A DNA stretch of 64,000 nucleotides from JAEULH01 sp963789785. Its GTDB lineage: Bacteria > Pseudomonadota > Alphaproteobacteria > Rhodospirillales > Defluviicoccaceae. Each line of letters starts with the position of its first letter. Position 1 is the first letter of the stretch. Where the stretch lies: NCBI GenBank assembly GCA_963789785.1, contig CAWBNC010000018.1:25356-89355 (forward strand). Reading direction: 5' to 3'. The notes under the pieces were generated by a model. The model saw only the letters and a list, made by a program, of their open reading frames with translations, searched no databases and was not told where the DNA came from. Shown here one piece after another: positions 9,468-18,481 of the stretch. A program made the translations under genes and the position numbers.

Positions 9468-11278
9468 CGGCGGCGAAGGCGGCATTGGAGGCAAGCGAGA
9501 GCGACCGACTAGTCGGACCGTTCAGCGCAGTCCCCGGGGCTGGAAGGAGAAAGAACTCACCGCCGGCATGATGGGCAAACTCGATGGGCGCGTACTCCGG
9601 CGTCTGGCTGACGCCGACAGCGGCGGCGGCATAGGTGACCCGGGAAGCTACCTGCTGGCCAAGGCTGCTGCCATCGAGGATGCCGGCATTTTCGCGCAGG
9701 ATATCGAGGAGGGCTTGCGCGAATACCGAGTGACCTCCGCCGCTTGTATCGAGAACCGGCGCCAATCCTCCCGAGCTGAGTACATTTCGTGAAGAGCGAT
9801 CGAGAAGAGCCTCGATCCACGCTGTCTTCGCCTTTTCGGTTGAACCCGCGCGCAGACGGGTTTGAATGCTGCGCAAGAGCGCGCCAGAATAACATGAATC
9901 CGCGACAACCAAGACGTGACGGGCATTGGCCGTCCAGATGAAGTCGGTAACGTCCGTGTTGGAGACCCACTTCGCCGGGTTGTCCGGCTCGCCGTCCACC
10001 GGAATCCAGTAGCCTTTCCGGAATCCACGCTCAGGTATGTCCTCCAATTGCCCGTGGCCTGCATAGTAGACTATCAGGTTGTCGCTATCGCCCGTTTCCT
10101 TGTTTATCTTGTAGAGTGCATCCAGGATCTGATCCTTCTTGACATTTATCAGCGTCGTAACTTTGAAGCCGTACTTGGTCGACAGTATCTCGCTGACGCT
10201 TCGCGCATCCGCGACAGCGGTTTCCAGCTTTCTGAGATACTGGTAGTCATTGTTGCCGATCACGAGCGCGTAGTAGTTTCCGAATTCGAGCTCGCGGTAT
10301 TGCAGGCGCGGGCGTCGATGACGCCGCTGTCGTCCCAGTATCGCCGCCACTGCGCGCGCTCTGCGTCTGCAGGCTGGCGATCTGCGCATTTTTAGCTTCG
10401 ATCTCGCTCCGCAGCGACGCGATCTGATTCTGGAAGTCCTGCCGTTCGGCTTGAAAGTCTTGGCGCGCCCCGGTGGAAGCTTTGGCCGCCGCATCTTGCT
10501 GCGTCGCCGCCTCGTCCCTGAGCCGGTTGAGCGTGGCCCTGAGCTGCACGAGGTCTCTCTGCGCGGCGGCGAGTTCGCCCCTGAGCCTCTCGTCCTCGGG
10601 ATTTGCCCTGTCCGCACCAAAGTCGGCCACCCGGATCTGATCCTCGCTCAAACCCGAGGCGCGCCGATACCAGCGCAACGCCTCATTGACGTCCTTCGGG
10701 ACGCCAGCGCCCCGTTCATACATCATACCAAGGCTGATCTGCGCCGGTGCGTAGTCCTGATCAGCGGCGAGCCGATACCACTTGCTCGCCGCGGCGTAGT
10801 CGGGCGCCGTCCCAAGGCCTTTTTCGTATATTTCACCAACGTAGGCCTGCGCTTCGGCATCGCCCGCTTTGGCGGGTTCGAGCCAAACCTTCAACGCGGT
10901 TGCGTAATCGGCACGATCGTAGGCAACGTACTCGCCGCCGCGGATGCGGCAGTCTCTCGCTGTCGTCCGGGTCGGGCGCCCTCGCGTGACGTATGTGGCG
11001 CTCGTGCCCAGTCTGCGTATCTGTCCGGGCAGAAGGCAATCGACAACCTGCAGATCCTCAGCACTCGCCACTGCTGAACCTGCCGCGGACTGGGATCTGG
11101 ATGAGGATGAAACGGGCCCCGTCGGATCAGCTGAAGTACAGCCCGCAAGAATCATGAGGACGGCCGCCAACCGAGTGAACACCGAGCGCGCCCGCTCACC
11201 GTCCTTCCGCGGGTTCTCCGCCGAGCCCGCAGCGTCGCGCGGCCGCCCGTGCTCAGCATACGGTCTTGCTTCAGCCAC
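9460..11278 (-). CDS. Sel1-repeat/coiled-coil lipoprotein with C-terminal caspase-like domain (frame break near 10300)
   Basis: Translation starts at GTG 11278, with GGAGG 10 bases upstream, seven bases after the OmpA-like gene. The order is: a basic N-region; a hydrophobic stretch ending VLMILAGC, a good lipobox; Sel1/TPR-like repeats (DAEAQAYVGEIYEKGLG, YAPAQISLGMMYERGAG); a coiled coil of about 100 residues; then a caspase p20 domain. The caspase begins QYRELEFGNYYALVIGNNDY, has IVYYAGHGQLED (catalytic His) and LVVADSCYSGALL (catalytic Cys), and is intact. The frame changes between the coiled coil and the caspase near 10300, where both frames are conserved-looking, so one protein with a one-base error is most likely. 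If real, it would give two separate proteins. The lipobox predicts a periplasmic or membrane-anchored protease; the substrate is unknown. It overlaps the SEFIR gene by 8 bases. Confidence 0.75.
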
Positions 11279-11284
11279 TTTCGT

Positions 11285-11779
11285 CTAGTCCTCCGCCAGA
11301 CCCAGGTTGAGAACCCGGATCGCCATCTTGTCGCCCGTCGTCGCTTCGGTTACCCCTGGCGGGATCTCCGCGAGGCGGCGCATGTCCAAGCGCCGTGGCC
11401 CTACTCCCGGCTTTGCTTCGAGATAGGCTTCCACTGTCGCGGCGCGCTGATTACTGAGCGGCGGTCGTGCATTCGGCTCAACATACCAGCCAACCTGGAC
11501 GGCTTTTTGGGCAAGTTCCGGAGATGTCAGCGCAGCGGCGAGTTGGTCGAGAACGCCCATCGAACGTTCCTCCAGCCGCGCAGAGTTTGGGGCGAAAGCT
11601 AAAACAGCTACGGGCAAAACTTTGGCCGGCGGGCCCGTGTCGCGGAGCGGTATCGGGCGCAGGGCTTCAAGCCATTCGGCAGCGCTGTTCAAGGCGAGCG
11701 CCGGGGCCGCAGTCAACGTGAACAACGTTGCAAGCGCCGAAGCAATCAGGAGCTTCATGAACCGTGGCATCAAGTCCAA
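11285..11779 (-). CDS. Secreted OmpA-like domain protein
   Basis: The protein has 164 residues from a TTG at 11779; the ATG at 11758 gives a cleaner signal peptide (MKLLIASALATLFTLTAAPA, cleavage near ALA-LNSA) and may be the true start. The mature part aligns with the OmpA C-terminal peptidoglycan-binding fold: VLAFAPNSARLEERSMGVLD, LSNQRAATVEAYLEAKPGV and the closing MAIRVLNLG. The usual GHTD loop is replaced by VGWYVEPNARPP, so the diaminopimelate-binding Asp may be missing. It is the first gene of the operon with the caspase and SEFIR proteins, and its stop is only six bases before the next start. A role as envelope sensor or anchor is an inference. Confidence 0.7.
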   Translation of the reverse strand: MDLMPRFMKLLIASALATLFTLTAAPALALNSAAEWLEALRPIPLRDTGPPAKVLPVAVLAFAPNSARLEERSMGVLDQLAAALTSPELAQKAVQVGWYVEPNARPPLSNQRAATVEAYLEAKPGVGPRRLDMRRLAEIPPGVTEATTGDKMAIRVLNLGLAED

Positions 11780-12230
11780 TGACTCCGCCCCGCATCCGCA
11801 GCTTTTTCTTGTTCGCCTCAGACCGCATCTGGCCCGTCTATAGAAACGGCGACGGACAATCAGCCTTTGTCCAACGCCTTGCTGCCTTCAACCGGTTCCC
11901 TCTCCTTTGGGCGATCTGAACGCACACGTCGAACCGATGCTGGATAAAATATGATAACCCTCACGGGCCGGGAAATCCATCCTGGGCCAATCGCCTGGTA
12001 CTGCCGGAAGTTCCTTTTCGATCTTTGCTTGTGGGGCGAGGCGGCGCCACGCGCGCTTCCAAGTCCCCGACCCGGACGCCCGGTGCACAGATGCCATAGT
12101 CAAAGCCTGTCGATGCAGCTACACTCCTGCGTGCGGATCATCACCGCCAACGCGCTGACCGCGATAACGCGGCGGCCGGAATAATAACTGACAAGTGCGT
12201 CGAAGCGCACGGCTGAGGGAGGCAGGCTTC
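11780..12230. other. Intergenic region between divergent operons
   Basis: About 450 bases separate the OmpA/caspase/SEFIR operon from the liv operon. On the minus strand a GGAAC at 11899-11895 is followed after 18 bases by CGTT at 11876-11873. This is an EcfG-like element, with a spacer one or two bases longer than the usual 16-17. On the plus strand a GAGGGAGG precedes the livG start. I found no convincing ORF, tRNA or riboswitch here. Confidence 0.35.
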
Positions 12231-13064
12231 GTGACGGGTGAGATCCCGCTGCTTGAAGTGCGGGACGTATCGCTGAGCTTTCGCGGCGTGCGGGCGCTGA
12301 GCCACGTCACGTTCCGCGTCGGCCGGGGCGAGCTGTTCTCCATCATCGGCCCCAACGGCGCCGGCAAGACTTCGATGCTGAACTGCATTTCCGGTCGCTA
12401 CACGCCGACCGAAGGGCGGGTCGTGATCGACGGGCGCGACGTAACAGCGATGAAGCCCAGCGCCCGGGCCGGGCTCGGCATCGGCCGCACCTTTCAGAAC
12501 CTCGCCCTCTTCAATCACATGACCGTGCTCGACAACATCATGGTCGGGCGCCATCACCTGCTCCGCAACAACGTCGCGACCGGCGCGCTGTACTGGCTCG
12601 GCGGCGCCCAGCGCGAGGAGTTGGCGCACCGTCGTCAGGTCGAGGAGATCATCGATTTCCTTGAGATTACCCCAATCCGCAAGTCGATCGCGGGGACGCT
12701 GCCGTACGGGTTGCGCAAACGGGTCGAGCTTGCCCGGGCGGTTGCGCTGAAGCCGCATCTCCTTCTTCTCGATGAGCCGATGGCCGGCATGAATCTCGAG
12801 GAGAAGGAGGACATGGCGCGCTACATCAACGACCTCAACGCCGAATGGGGCATGACGGTGGTGATGATCGAGCACGACATGGCCGTCGTGGTCGACATCT
12901 CCGACCGGGTGCTGGTCCTGGACTTCGGCCGGAAGATCGCCGAGGGCGAGCCGGACGCGGTCATGGCCGACGCGGAGGTCAAGAAGGCCTACCTCGGGGT
13001 CGACGCCGACGCCGATGCCGACGCCGACGCCGACCACGCGCCGCCGGCGGCGGCAGCGCAATGA
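12231..13064 (+). CDS. livG: ABC transporter ATP-binding protein, LivG type
   Basis: This is one of two ATPases of a branched-chain amino acid (HAAT) type importer. I chose GTG 12231 because GAGGGAGG lies about 9 bases upstream and the domain starts at once; a GTG at 12195 gives a 12-residue extension. Walker A GPNGAGKT is at residues 40-47, the LivG-type signature LPYGLRKRVELARAV near 160, Walker B LLLLDEPMAGMN near 180, and the switch VVMIEHDM follows. The C-terminus carries an odd DADADADADAD tail encoded by a GACGCC/GATGCC hexamer repeat. The stop overlaps the start of the acyl-CoA ligase by four bases (ATGA), so the genes are coupled. Confidence 0.9.
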   Translation: MTGEIPLLEVRDVSLSFRGVRALSHVTFRVGRGELFSIIGPNGAGKTSMLNCISGRYTPTEGRVVIDGRDVTAMKPSARAGLGIGRTFQNLALFNHMTVLDNIMVGRHHLLRNNVATGALYWLGGAQREELAHRRQVEEIIDFLEITPIRKSIAGTLPYGLRKRVELARAVALKPHLLLLDEPMAGMNLEEKEDMARYINDLNAEWGMTVVMIEHDMAVVVDISDRVLVLDFGRKIAEGEPDAVMADAEVKKAYLGVDADADADADADHAPPAAAAQ

Positions 13065-15045
13065 CGAGCGACAGCACCTGGGCCGACGTCGCCGTCCACG
13101 ACACCTTTCCCAAGGTTCTCGCTTTCAACGCCCGGACCTGGCCGGATGCGGTGGCGATGCGCGAGAAGGAGTTCGGCATCTGGAACGCCTTCACCTGGGC
13201 CGACTACCAGGGCCAAGTCCGGCTGATGGCGCTCGGCATGCACCGGCTCGGCCTCCAGCGGGGCCAATGCGTCGCGTTGATCGGCGACAATCGGCCGGAA
13301 TGGGTATGGGGCGAGATTGCCGCGCATGCGCTGGGCTGCATGTCGCTCGGCATCTACCAGGACTCCATGGGCGAGGAGGTCACCTACCTCATCAATTATG
13401 CCGAAGCCCGGCTGATCGTCGCCGAGGACGAGGAGCAGGTCGACAAGCTGCTGGAACTTATCGAGCAGACGCCTTGCGTGTTGCGTATCGTCTTCTGCGA
13501 TCCCCGCGGCATGCGCAAGTACGACGATCCGCGGGTCATCGGCCTCGACGCGCTCTGCCGCCTCGGCGCCGACGTTGAGCGCGAGGATCCGGAGCTGTAC
13601 GGTCGCGAGGTCGCGGCCGGGCAGGGCGAGCGACGTCAGCGTGCTCTGTACCACCTCCGGGACCACCGCGCGGCCCAAGCTCGCCATGCTACAGGCCGGC
13701 GCCTTCCTCAGCCATTGCCTCGCCTACCTGCGTCGCGACCCCAAGCGGCCGGGCGATAATTACGTCTCCGTTCTGCCGCTGCCTTGGATCATGGAGCAGG
13801 TCTACGCCGTTGCTCAGGCGCTGATCGCACGGGTCATGCGTGAATTTCGTCGAGGACCAGGAAACGATGATGGCCGATCTGCGCGAGATCGGCCCGAGCT
13901 TCGTCCTGCTCGGCCCGCGGGCCTGGGAAGGGGTCGCCGCCGATGTCCGCGCGCGGATGATGGACGCGACCCGGTTCAAGCGGATGATGTTCGACTTCGG
14001 CATGAAGCTCGGCACCGAGCGCGCTGCGGATCGCGGCCGGCGCTCGCGGCTGGCCGACGCCATCCTCTTTCGCGCGCTCAAGGACCGGCTCGGCTTCACC
14101 TACCTGACGTCGGCGGCGACCGGAGGCGCGGCGCTCGGTCCCGAGACCTTCCGCTTCTTCCTCGCCATGGGCGTGCCGCTGCGTCAGCTCTACGGCCAGA
14201 CCGAGCTCGCCGGGGCCTACACCATCCACGCGCCCGACGACGTCGACTTCGACACCGTCGGCACGCCCTTCGACAACGCCGAAGTCCGCATCGAGAACCC
14301 CGACGAGAACGGCGTCGGCGAAATCGTCGCCCGAACGAGCGGCATGTTCTCGGGCTTCTACGGCAACGAGGACGCGACCGGGGCCGAGCTCCGCGACGGC
14401 TGGATGCACACCGGCGACGCCGGCTACTTCAAGCCGGAGAACGGTCATCTGGTCGTCATCGACCGGATCAAGGACATCGCAACGACCTCCGACCGGAGCC
14501 CGGTTCTCGCCGATGTTCATCGAGAACAAGCTCAAGTTCTCGCCGTTCATCGCCGAGGCGGTGATCCTCGGCCACGGCCGGCCCTACCTCGCCGCCATCG
14601 TCTGCATCCGCTTTTCGATCGCCGCCAAGTGGGCCGAACAGCGGCGCATCTCGTTTACCAACTACACCAACCTCTCCGGGCGCGACGAGATCTACGCCCT
14701 CTTCCGCGGCGAGATCGTCGACGTCAATGCGACGCTGCCGGAAGCCCACCGGATCCGCAAGTTCCTGCTCCTGTACAAGGAGCTCGACCCCGACGACGGC
14801 GAGCTGACCCGTACCCGCAAGGTCCGCCGCGGGGTCATCAACGAGAAGTACGGCGAGATCATCGACGCGATCTATGCCGGCCGCGACCTGTCCATGTCGA
14901 CGCGATGATCACCTTCCAGGACGGAACGCGCTCGCGCGTCGTCACCGATCTGCGGGTCGAGACGGTCCTTGCCGCGGACGCCGGACGGCGCCCGGCAGGC
15001 GGCGGAATAGGCAGGATGATGGCCGTGATCGGAGGGCCGCTATGA
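13061..15045 (+). CDS. Acyl-CoA synthetase (AMP-forming) in the liv operon, several frame breaks
   Basis: The gene encodes an AMP-binding long-chain-type fatty acid or aryl CoA ligase: activation of a carboxylic acid with ATP, then thioesterification to CoA. The N-terminal part reads TFPKVLAFNARTWPDAVAMR and EWVWGEIAAHALGCMSLGIY. The P-loop LCTTSGTTARPK, the LYGQTELAGAY motif, GWMHTGDAGYF and IDRIKD, and FIENKLKFSPFIAEAV follow in order, but spread over three frames with breaks near 13632, 13840, 14490 and 14890. The first is explained by one extra G in a GGG run, and the last by a lost C. The final piece, ITFQDGTRSRVVTDLRVE, matches the usual end of this family, so I extend to 15045 where the stop overlaps livH. 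If the breaks are real the enzyme is dead; sequencing error is more likely. Confidence 0.8.
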
Positions 15046-15935
15046 ACGTCGACCTTCTCTTCCAGCTTATCGTCAACGGGCTGATCCTGGGGACGCTCTA
15101 CGGCGTCGTCGCCATGTGCTTCACCCTGATCTACAAGGCCTCGCAGGTGGTCAACTTCGCCCAGGGCGAGTTCCTGCTGATCGGCGCCTGGGTCTGCTGG
15201 TGGCTGCTCACCGAGTTCCAGCTCCCGTTCTACGCCGGCTTTCTTCTCACCCTGGTCTTCATGATGGTCTTCGGCATCGTCCTGCAGGTGCTGGTGCTGC
15301 GGCCGATGATCGGCGAGCCGGTGATCTCGGTGATCATGGTCACGATCGGCCTGTCGATCTTCTTCCAGGCGATCATGAAGTGGCTGTTCGGCGTCTTCAC
15401 CCAGCCGTTCCCGCCGATCTTCGCCGTCCGCTCGGTCGACATCTTCGGCCTCAACGTCCAGCCGGCCTACCTGATGAGCATGGTCATCTCGCTTTTGATC
15501 ATGGCCGGCTTCGCCTGGTTCTTTAAGTACTCGCGCCTCGGACTGGCGATGCGCGCGACCGCCTTCAATCAGCAGGTCGCGCAGAGCCTGGGCATCTCGG
15601 TCAAGCAGATGTTCGCCGTCTCCTGGGCGATCTCGGCGATGGTCTCGGCCTTGGCCGGCGTCGTCTTCGGCATCGTCAACGGCGTGTCGCCGGCGCTGTC
15701 GTTCTTCGGCATCAAGGTCTTTCCCGCGGTCATCCTCGGCGGCCTCGACTCGATCGTCGGCGCGGTGGTCGGCGGGCTGATCATCGGCGTGCTCGAGAAC
15801 CTCGCCGAGTACGTCGACGGCCAGTGGCTCAACATCGGCAACCTCTATGCCATCGCGCCGTTCTACGCCCTGGTCATCATCCTGATGATCAAGCCCTACG
15901 GCCTGTTCGGCACCGAAAAGATCGAAAGGCTGTAG
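15042..15935 (+). CDS. livH: ABC transporter permease, LivH type
   Basis: The 297-residue inner-membrane permease starts at ATG 15042, overlapping the preceding stop (ATGA). It has about eight hydrophobic helices and the LivH landmarks NGLILGTLYGVVAMCFTLIY at the N-terminus, SQVVNFAQGEFLLIGAW, RATAFNQQVAQSLGIS (the cytoplasmic ATPase-coupling EAA-like loop) and FFGIKVFPAVILGGLDSIVG. It pairs with LivM to form the translocation path, driven by LivG and LivF. The length is typical and the frame is intact. The gene order ATPase-ligase-permease-permease-binding protein-ATPase is common in alphaproteobacterial importers for amino acids, aromatic acids or short amides. The embedded ligase suggests a carboxylic-acid substrate, but the sequence does not prove this. 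Confidence 0.92.
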   Translation: MNVDLLFQLIVNGLILGTLYGVVAMCFTLIYKASQVVNFAQGEFLLIGAWVCWWLLTEFQLPFYAGFLLTLVFMMVFGIVLQVLVLRPMIGEPVISVIMVTIGLSIFFQAIMKWLFGVFTQPFPPIFAVRSVDIFGLNVQPAYLMSMVISLLIMAGFAWFFKYSRLGLAMRATAFNQQVAQSLGISVKQMFAVSWAISAMVSALAGVVFGIVNGVSPALSFFGIKVFPAVILGGLDSIVGAVVGGLIIGVLENLAEYVDGQWLNIGNLYAIAPFYALVIILMIKPYGLFGTEKIERL

Positions 15936-15938
15936 GCG

Positions 15939-17029
15939 ATGGCCCAGGCGCTCACCCGTTGCGGCGACTTCAAGACCACCTACCGGGCGGACACCACCAT
16001 CTTTCCCAGCGCCCGCTCGCGCGCCTTCGCGCTTCTCGGCATCGCCATTCTCATCGCTGGCGCCGCTGCAGATCGGCGGCTTCAGCGTGCTCAGCGACTA
16101 CTGGGTCACCCTGTTCATCCAGATCGGCTATCTCGCCATCGCCGCCCTCGGCCTCAACATCCTGGTCGGATTTACCGGGCAGATCTCGCTCGGCCACTCG
16201 GCCTTCTTCGGCTTCGGCGCTTTCGCCTCGGCTTATCTGAACAACACCTACGGCATTCCGGTATTCTTCAGTATCCCGCTGGCGGCGCTGTGGACCACCG
16301 CCGTGGGTCTGATCGTCGGCATCCCCGCCGGGCGGATCAAGGGCCTCTACCTCGCCATCGCGACTCTCGGCCTCGCAGTTCATCCTGCAGGACTTCTTCG
16401 CCCGCGCCGACTGGTTCACCGGCGGCTCCTCCGGCTCGCTGGCAGCGCCCTTCTCTGTCTTCGGCTACGAGATCAGCGGCGACCGGCAGTACTTCTATGT
16501 CGTGCTCGCCTACCTCGTGGTGATGTACCTGCTCGCCGCCAACCTGATGCGCAGCCGCGACGGGCGGGCGCTGGTCGCGGTGCGCGATCACTACCTCTCG
16601 GCCGAGGTCATGGGCGTCAACCTGACCAAGTACCGGATTCTCTCGTTCGGCATCTCTTCCTTTTTCGCCGGCATCGGCGGCGCGCTCTACGCCCACTACC
16701 TCCAGTACGTCTCGGTCGAGGCCTTCGACATCCTGCTGTCGATCCAGTTTCTCGGCATGGTCATCATCGGCGGGCTCGGTTCGATCATGGGCTCGCTGCT
16801 CGGAACCGTCTTCATGGTGCTGCTGCCGGAGGTGATGGCGTGGGTGGTGAACATCCTGCGCGCCACCGATTGGGGCAACGTGCCGGCCATCGTCAACGGG
16901 CTCGCCTTCCTCAAGCAGGCGGCGATCGGGCTTGCGATCGTGCTCTTTCTGATTTTCGAGCCGGACGGCCTCGCCCACCGCTGGCGGCAGATCAAGGCTT
17001 ACTGGAAACTGTACCCGTTCTCGTACTGA
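15939..17029 (+). CDS. livM: ABC transporter permease, LivM type (two frame breaks)
   Basis: The second permease of the importer starts three bases after livH. The N-terminal MAQALTRCGDFKTTYRADTT piece continues, after a break near 16068, into LQIGGFSVLSDYWVTLFIQI and LNILVGFTGQISLGHSAFFG, the LivM hallmark. After a second break near 16372 it continues into ASQFILQDFFARADWFTGGS and ends in the long helix-rich region SFGISSFFAGIGGALYAHYL and LGMVIIGGLGSIMG. Both breaks are repaired by removing one G (ctggcgcc and ctcggcctc). The total is about 363 residues, normal for the family with an extended N-terminus. All key permease segments are present, so I infer a functional gene with assembly errors. 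Confidence 0.85.
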
Positions 17030-17094
17030 GGTAGAGAGGCCGGGACAGGCTGTGGGGACGCACGACGTCCACGAACCGAGGGGAGGAAAGATCC

Positions 17095-18385
17095 ATGAGG
17101 CAGAAGGTGGCGGCGCCGGTAGCGGCGCTGGCAGGTATTTGCGCGGCGGTTGCCATGATCGGCATGCGCGGCCGCGGCGGACATTCCGGTCGGCAATCTC
17201 GTCGACTATACCGGGCGCACGGCGATCGTCGGCACGCCCTATGGCCAGGCCAAGGTCGATGCGGCGAAGTGGGAGAACGCCCACGGCGGCATCAACGGCA
17301 AGACCGTCAACCTGGATACGGTCGATTATTCGTACGAGGTGCCACGGGCGATCGCGACCTACAAGAAGTGGAACCAGGCCGGCTATGTCGCGATCCAGGG
17401 TTGGGGAACGGGCGACACCGAGGCGCTCGTCAACTTCGTCGCCGAGGACAAGATCCCCTACTTCTCGGCTTCGTATTCGGCGCATCTGACCGATCCCACC
17501 GGCAAGGGACCGGAGACGAAGAAGCCGACGCCCTATAACTTCATCATGGCGCCGTCCTATTCCGACGGCGTGCGCGCCCTGCTTCAGTGGGCGAAACAGG
17601 ACTGGGATGCGAAAGGCGGCAAGGGCAAGCCGAAATACGTCCACATGGGCGACAACCACCCCTATCCCAATGCGCCCAAGAAGGCCGGTGAGGTGTACGC
17701 GGAGGAGCTCGGCTTCGAGGTTCTGCCGGCGATCCAGTACAGCCTCGGCCCGGGGGACTTCAAGGCGCAGTGCCTGAGCCTCAAGGAGTCGGGCGCCAAT
17801 TACGCATTTCTCGCCAATACCTCGGATTCGAACGTCTCGCTGCTCAGGTCGTGCCAGACCGTCGGGACCGAAGTCCAGTTCATGTCCAACATCTGGGGCT
17901 ATGACGAGAATCTGATGAAGGCCGCCGGCCGGGCCGCCGATGGCGTCGTCTGGGTGATGGGCGCGGTCGACTGGAATTCCGACGCGCCGGGAATGAAGCT
18001 GGTCAAGGATATCGCCAAGAACGCCGATCCCAATGCCACCTACAAGCCGGTCCACTATATCCGCGGAATCTGCTCCTATTACTACATGAAGGAAGCCATG
18101 GAGTGGGCCGACAAGAACGGCGGCGTATCCGGTCCCAGGATCAAGGAGGGCATGTACCAGAAGAAGGACTGGGTGCCGGCCGGGCTGGAGGGCGTCTGCC
18201 CGAAAGCGACCTGGACGCCTGAGGACCATCGCGGATTCAGCGAGGTTCTGGTCTACCGCGGCAAGGTCAAGGCCGATCCGCCGGCCAATACGGACATCGC
18301 CCAGCTGATGGCCGACGGGTCCATTGGCATGGAGAAGGTCTACGAGGTCGAGATCCCGCGCAAGCCGGAGTGGCTCGGCTGGTAA
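17095..18385 (+). CDS. ABC transporter substrate-binding protein, LivK-like (frame break near 17170)
   Basis: This periplasmic binding protein starts at ATG 17095 after AGGGGAGGAAAGATCC. The signal peptide MRQKVAAPVAALAGICAAVA is followed by a frame change; removing one C at about 17169 restores an Ala-rich cleavage site and ADIPVGNLVDYTGRTAIVG. The mature part reads YGQAKVDAAKWENAHGGING, PRAIATYKKWNQAGYVAIQG, FSASYSAHLTDPTGKGPETK and a C-terminal WTPEDHRGFSEVLVYRGKVK, typical of PF13458-type receptors (about 430 residues). Such proteins bind branched-chain amino acids, amides or aromatic carboxylates; the ligand is unresolved. A strong hairpin follows the gene, as is common after highly expressed binding-protein genes. 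Confidence 0.85.
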
Positions 18386-18402
18386 CGGTTCGCTCATGAA
18401 TG

Positions 18403-18435
18403 GCGAGGGCTCGGCCGCGTGGCCGGAGCCCTCGC
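18403..18435 (+). terminator. Stem-loop between binding-protein gene and livF
   Basis: The arms GCGAGGGCTCGGCC and GGCCGGAGCCCTCGC pair over about 14 positions with a single bulged base and a GCGT loop. It begins 17 bases after the stop of the binding-protein gene and has no T-run. It may be a partial terminator or an RNA 3'-end stabiliser that lets the binding protein be made in excess over livF. Confidence 0.5.
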
Positions 18436-18481
18436 GCCGGAGCGGCCACGATCAAAGCCACAATGGAGGTATGGGGACGAT

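Noticed and set aside
14905..15045. Separate 46-residue ORF before livH
   Set aside because: ITFQDGTRSRVVTDLRVE fits the C-terminal end of acyl-CoA ligases; one lost base near 14890 explains the split.
16337..18397. 686-residue minus-strand open frame opposite livM and the binding protein
   Set aside because: Arg/Asp/Gly-rich shadow of high-GC coding DNA; the plus strand carries the conserved transporter genes.
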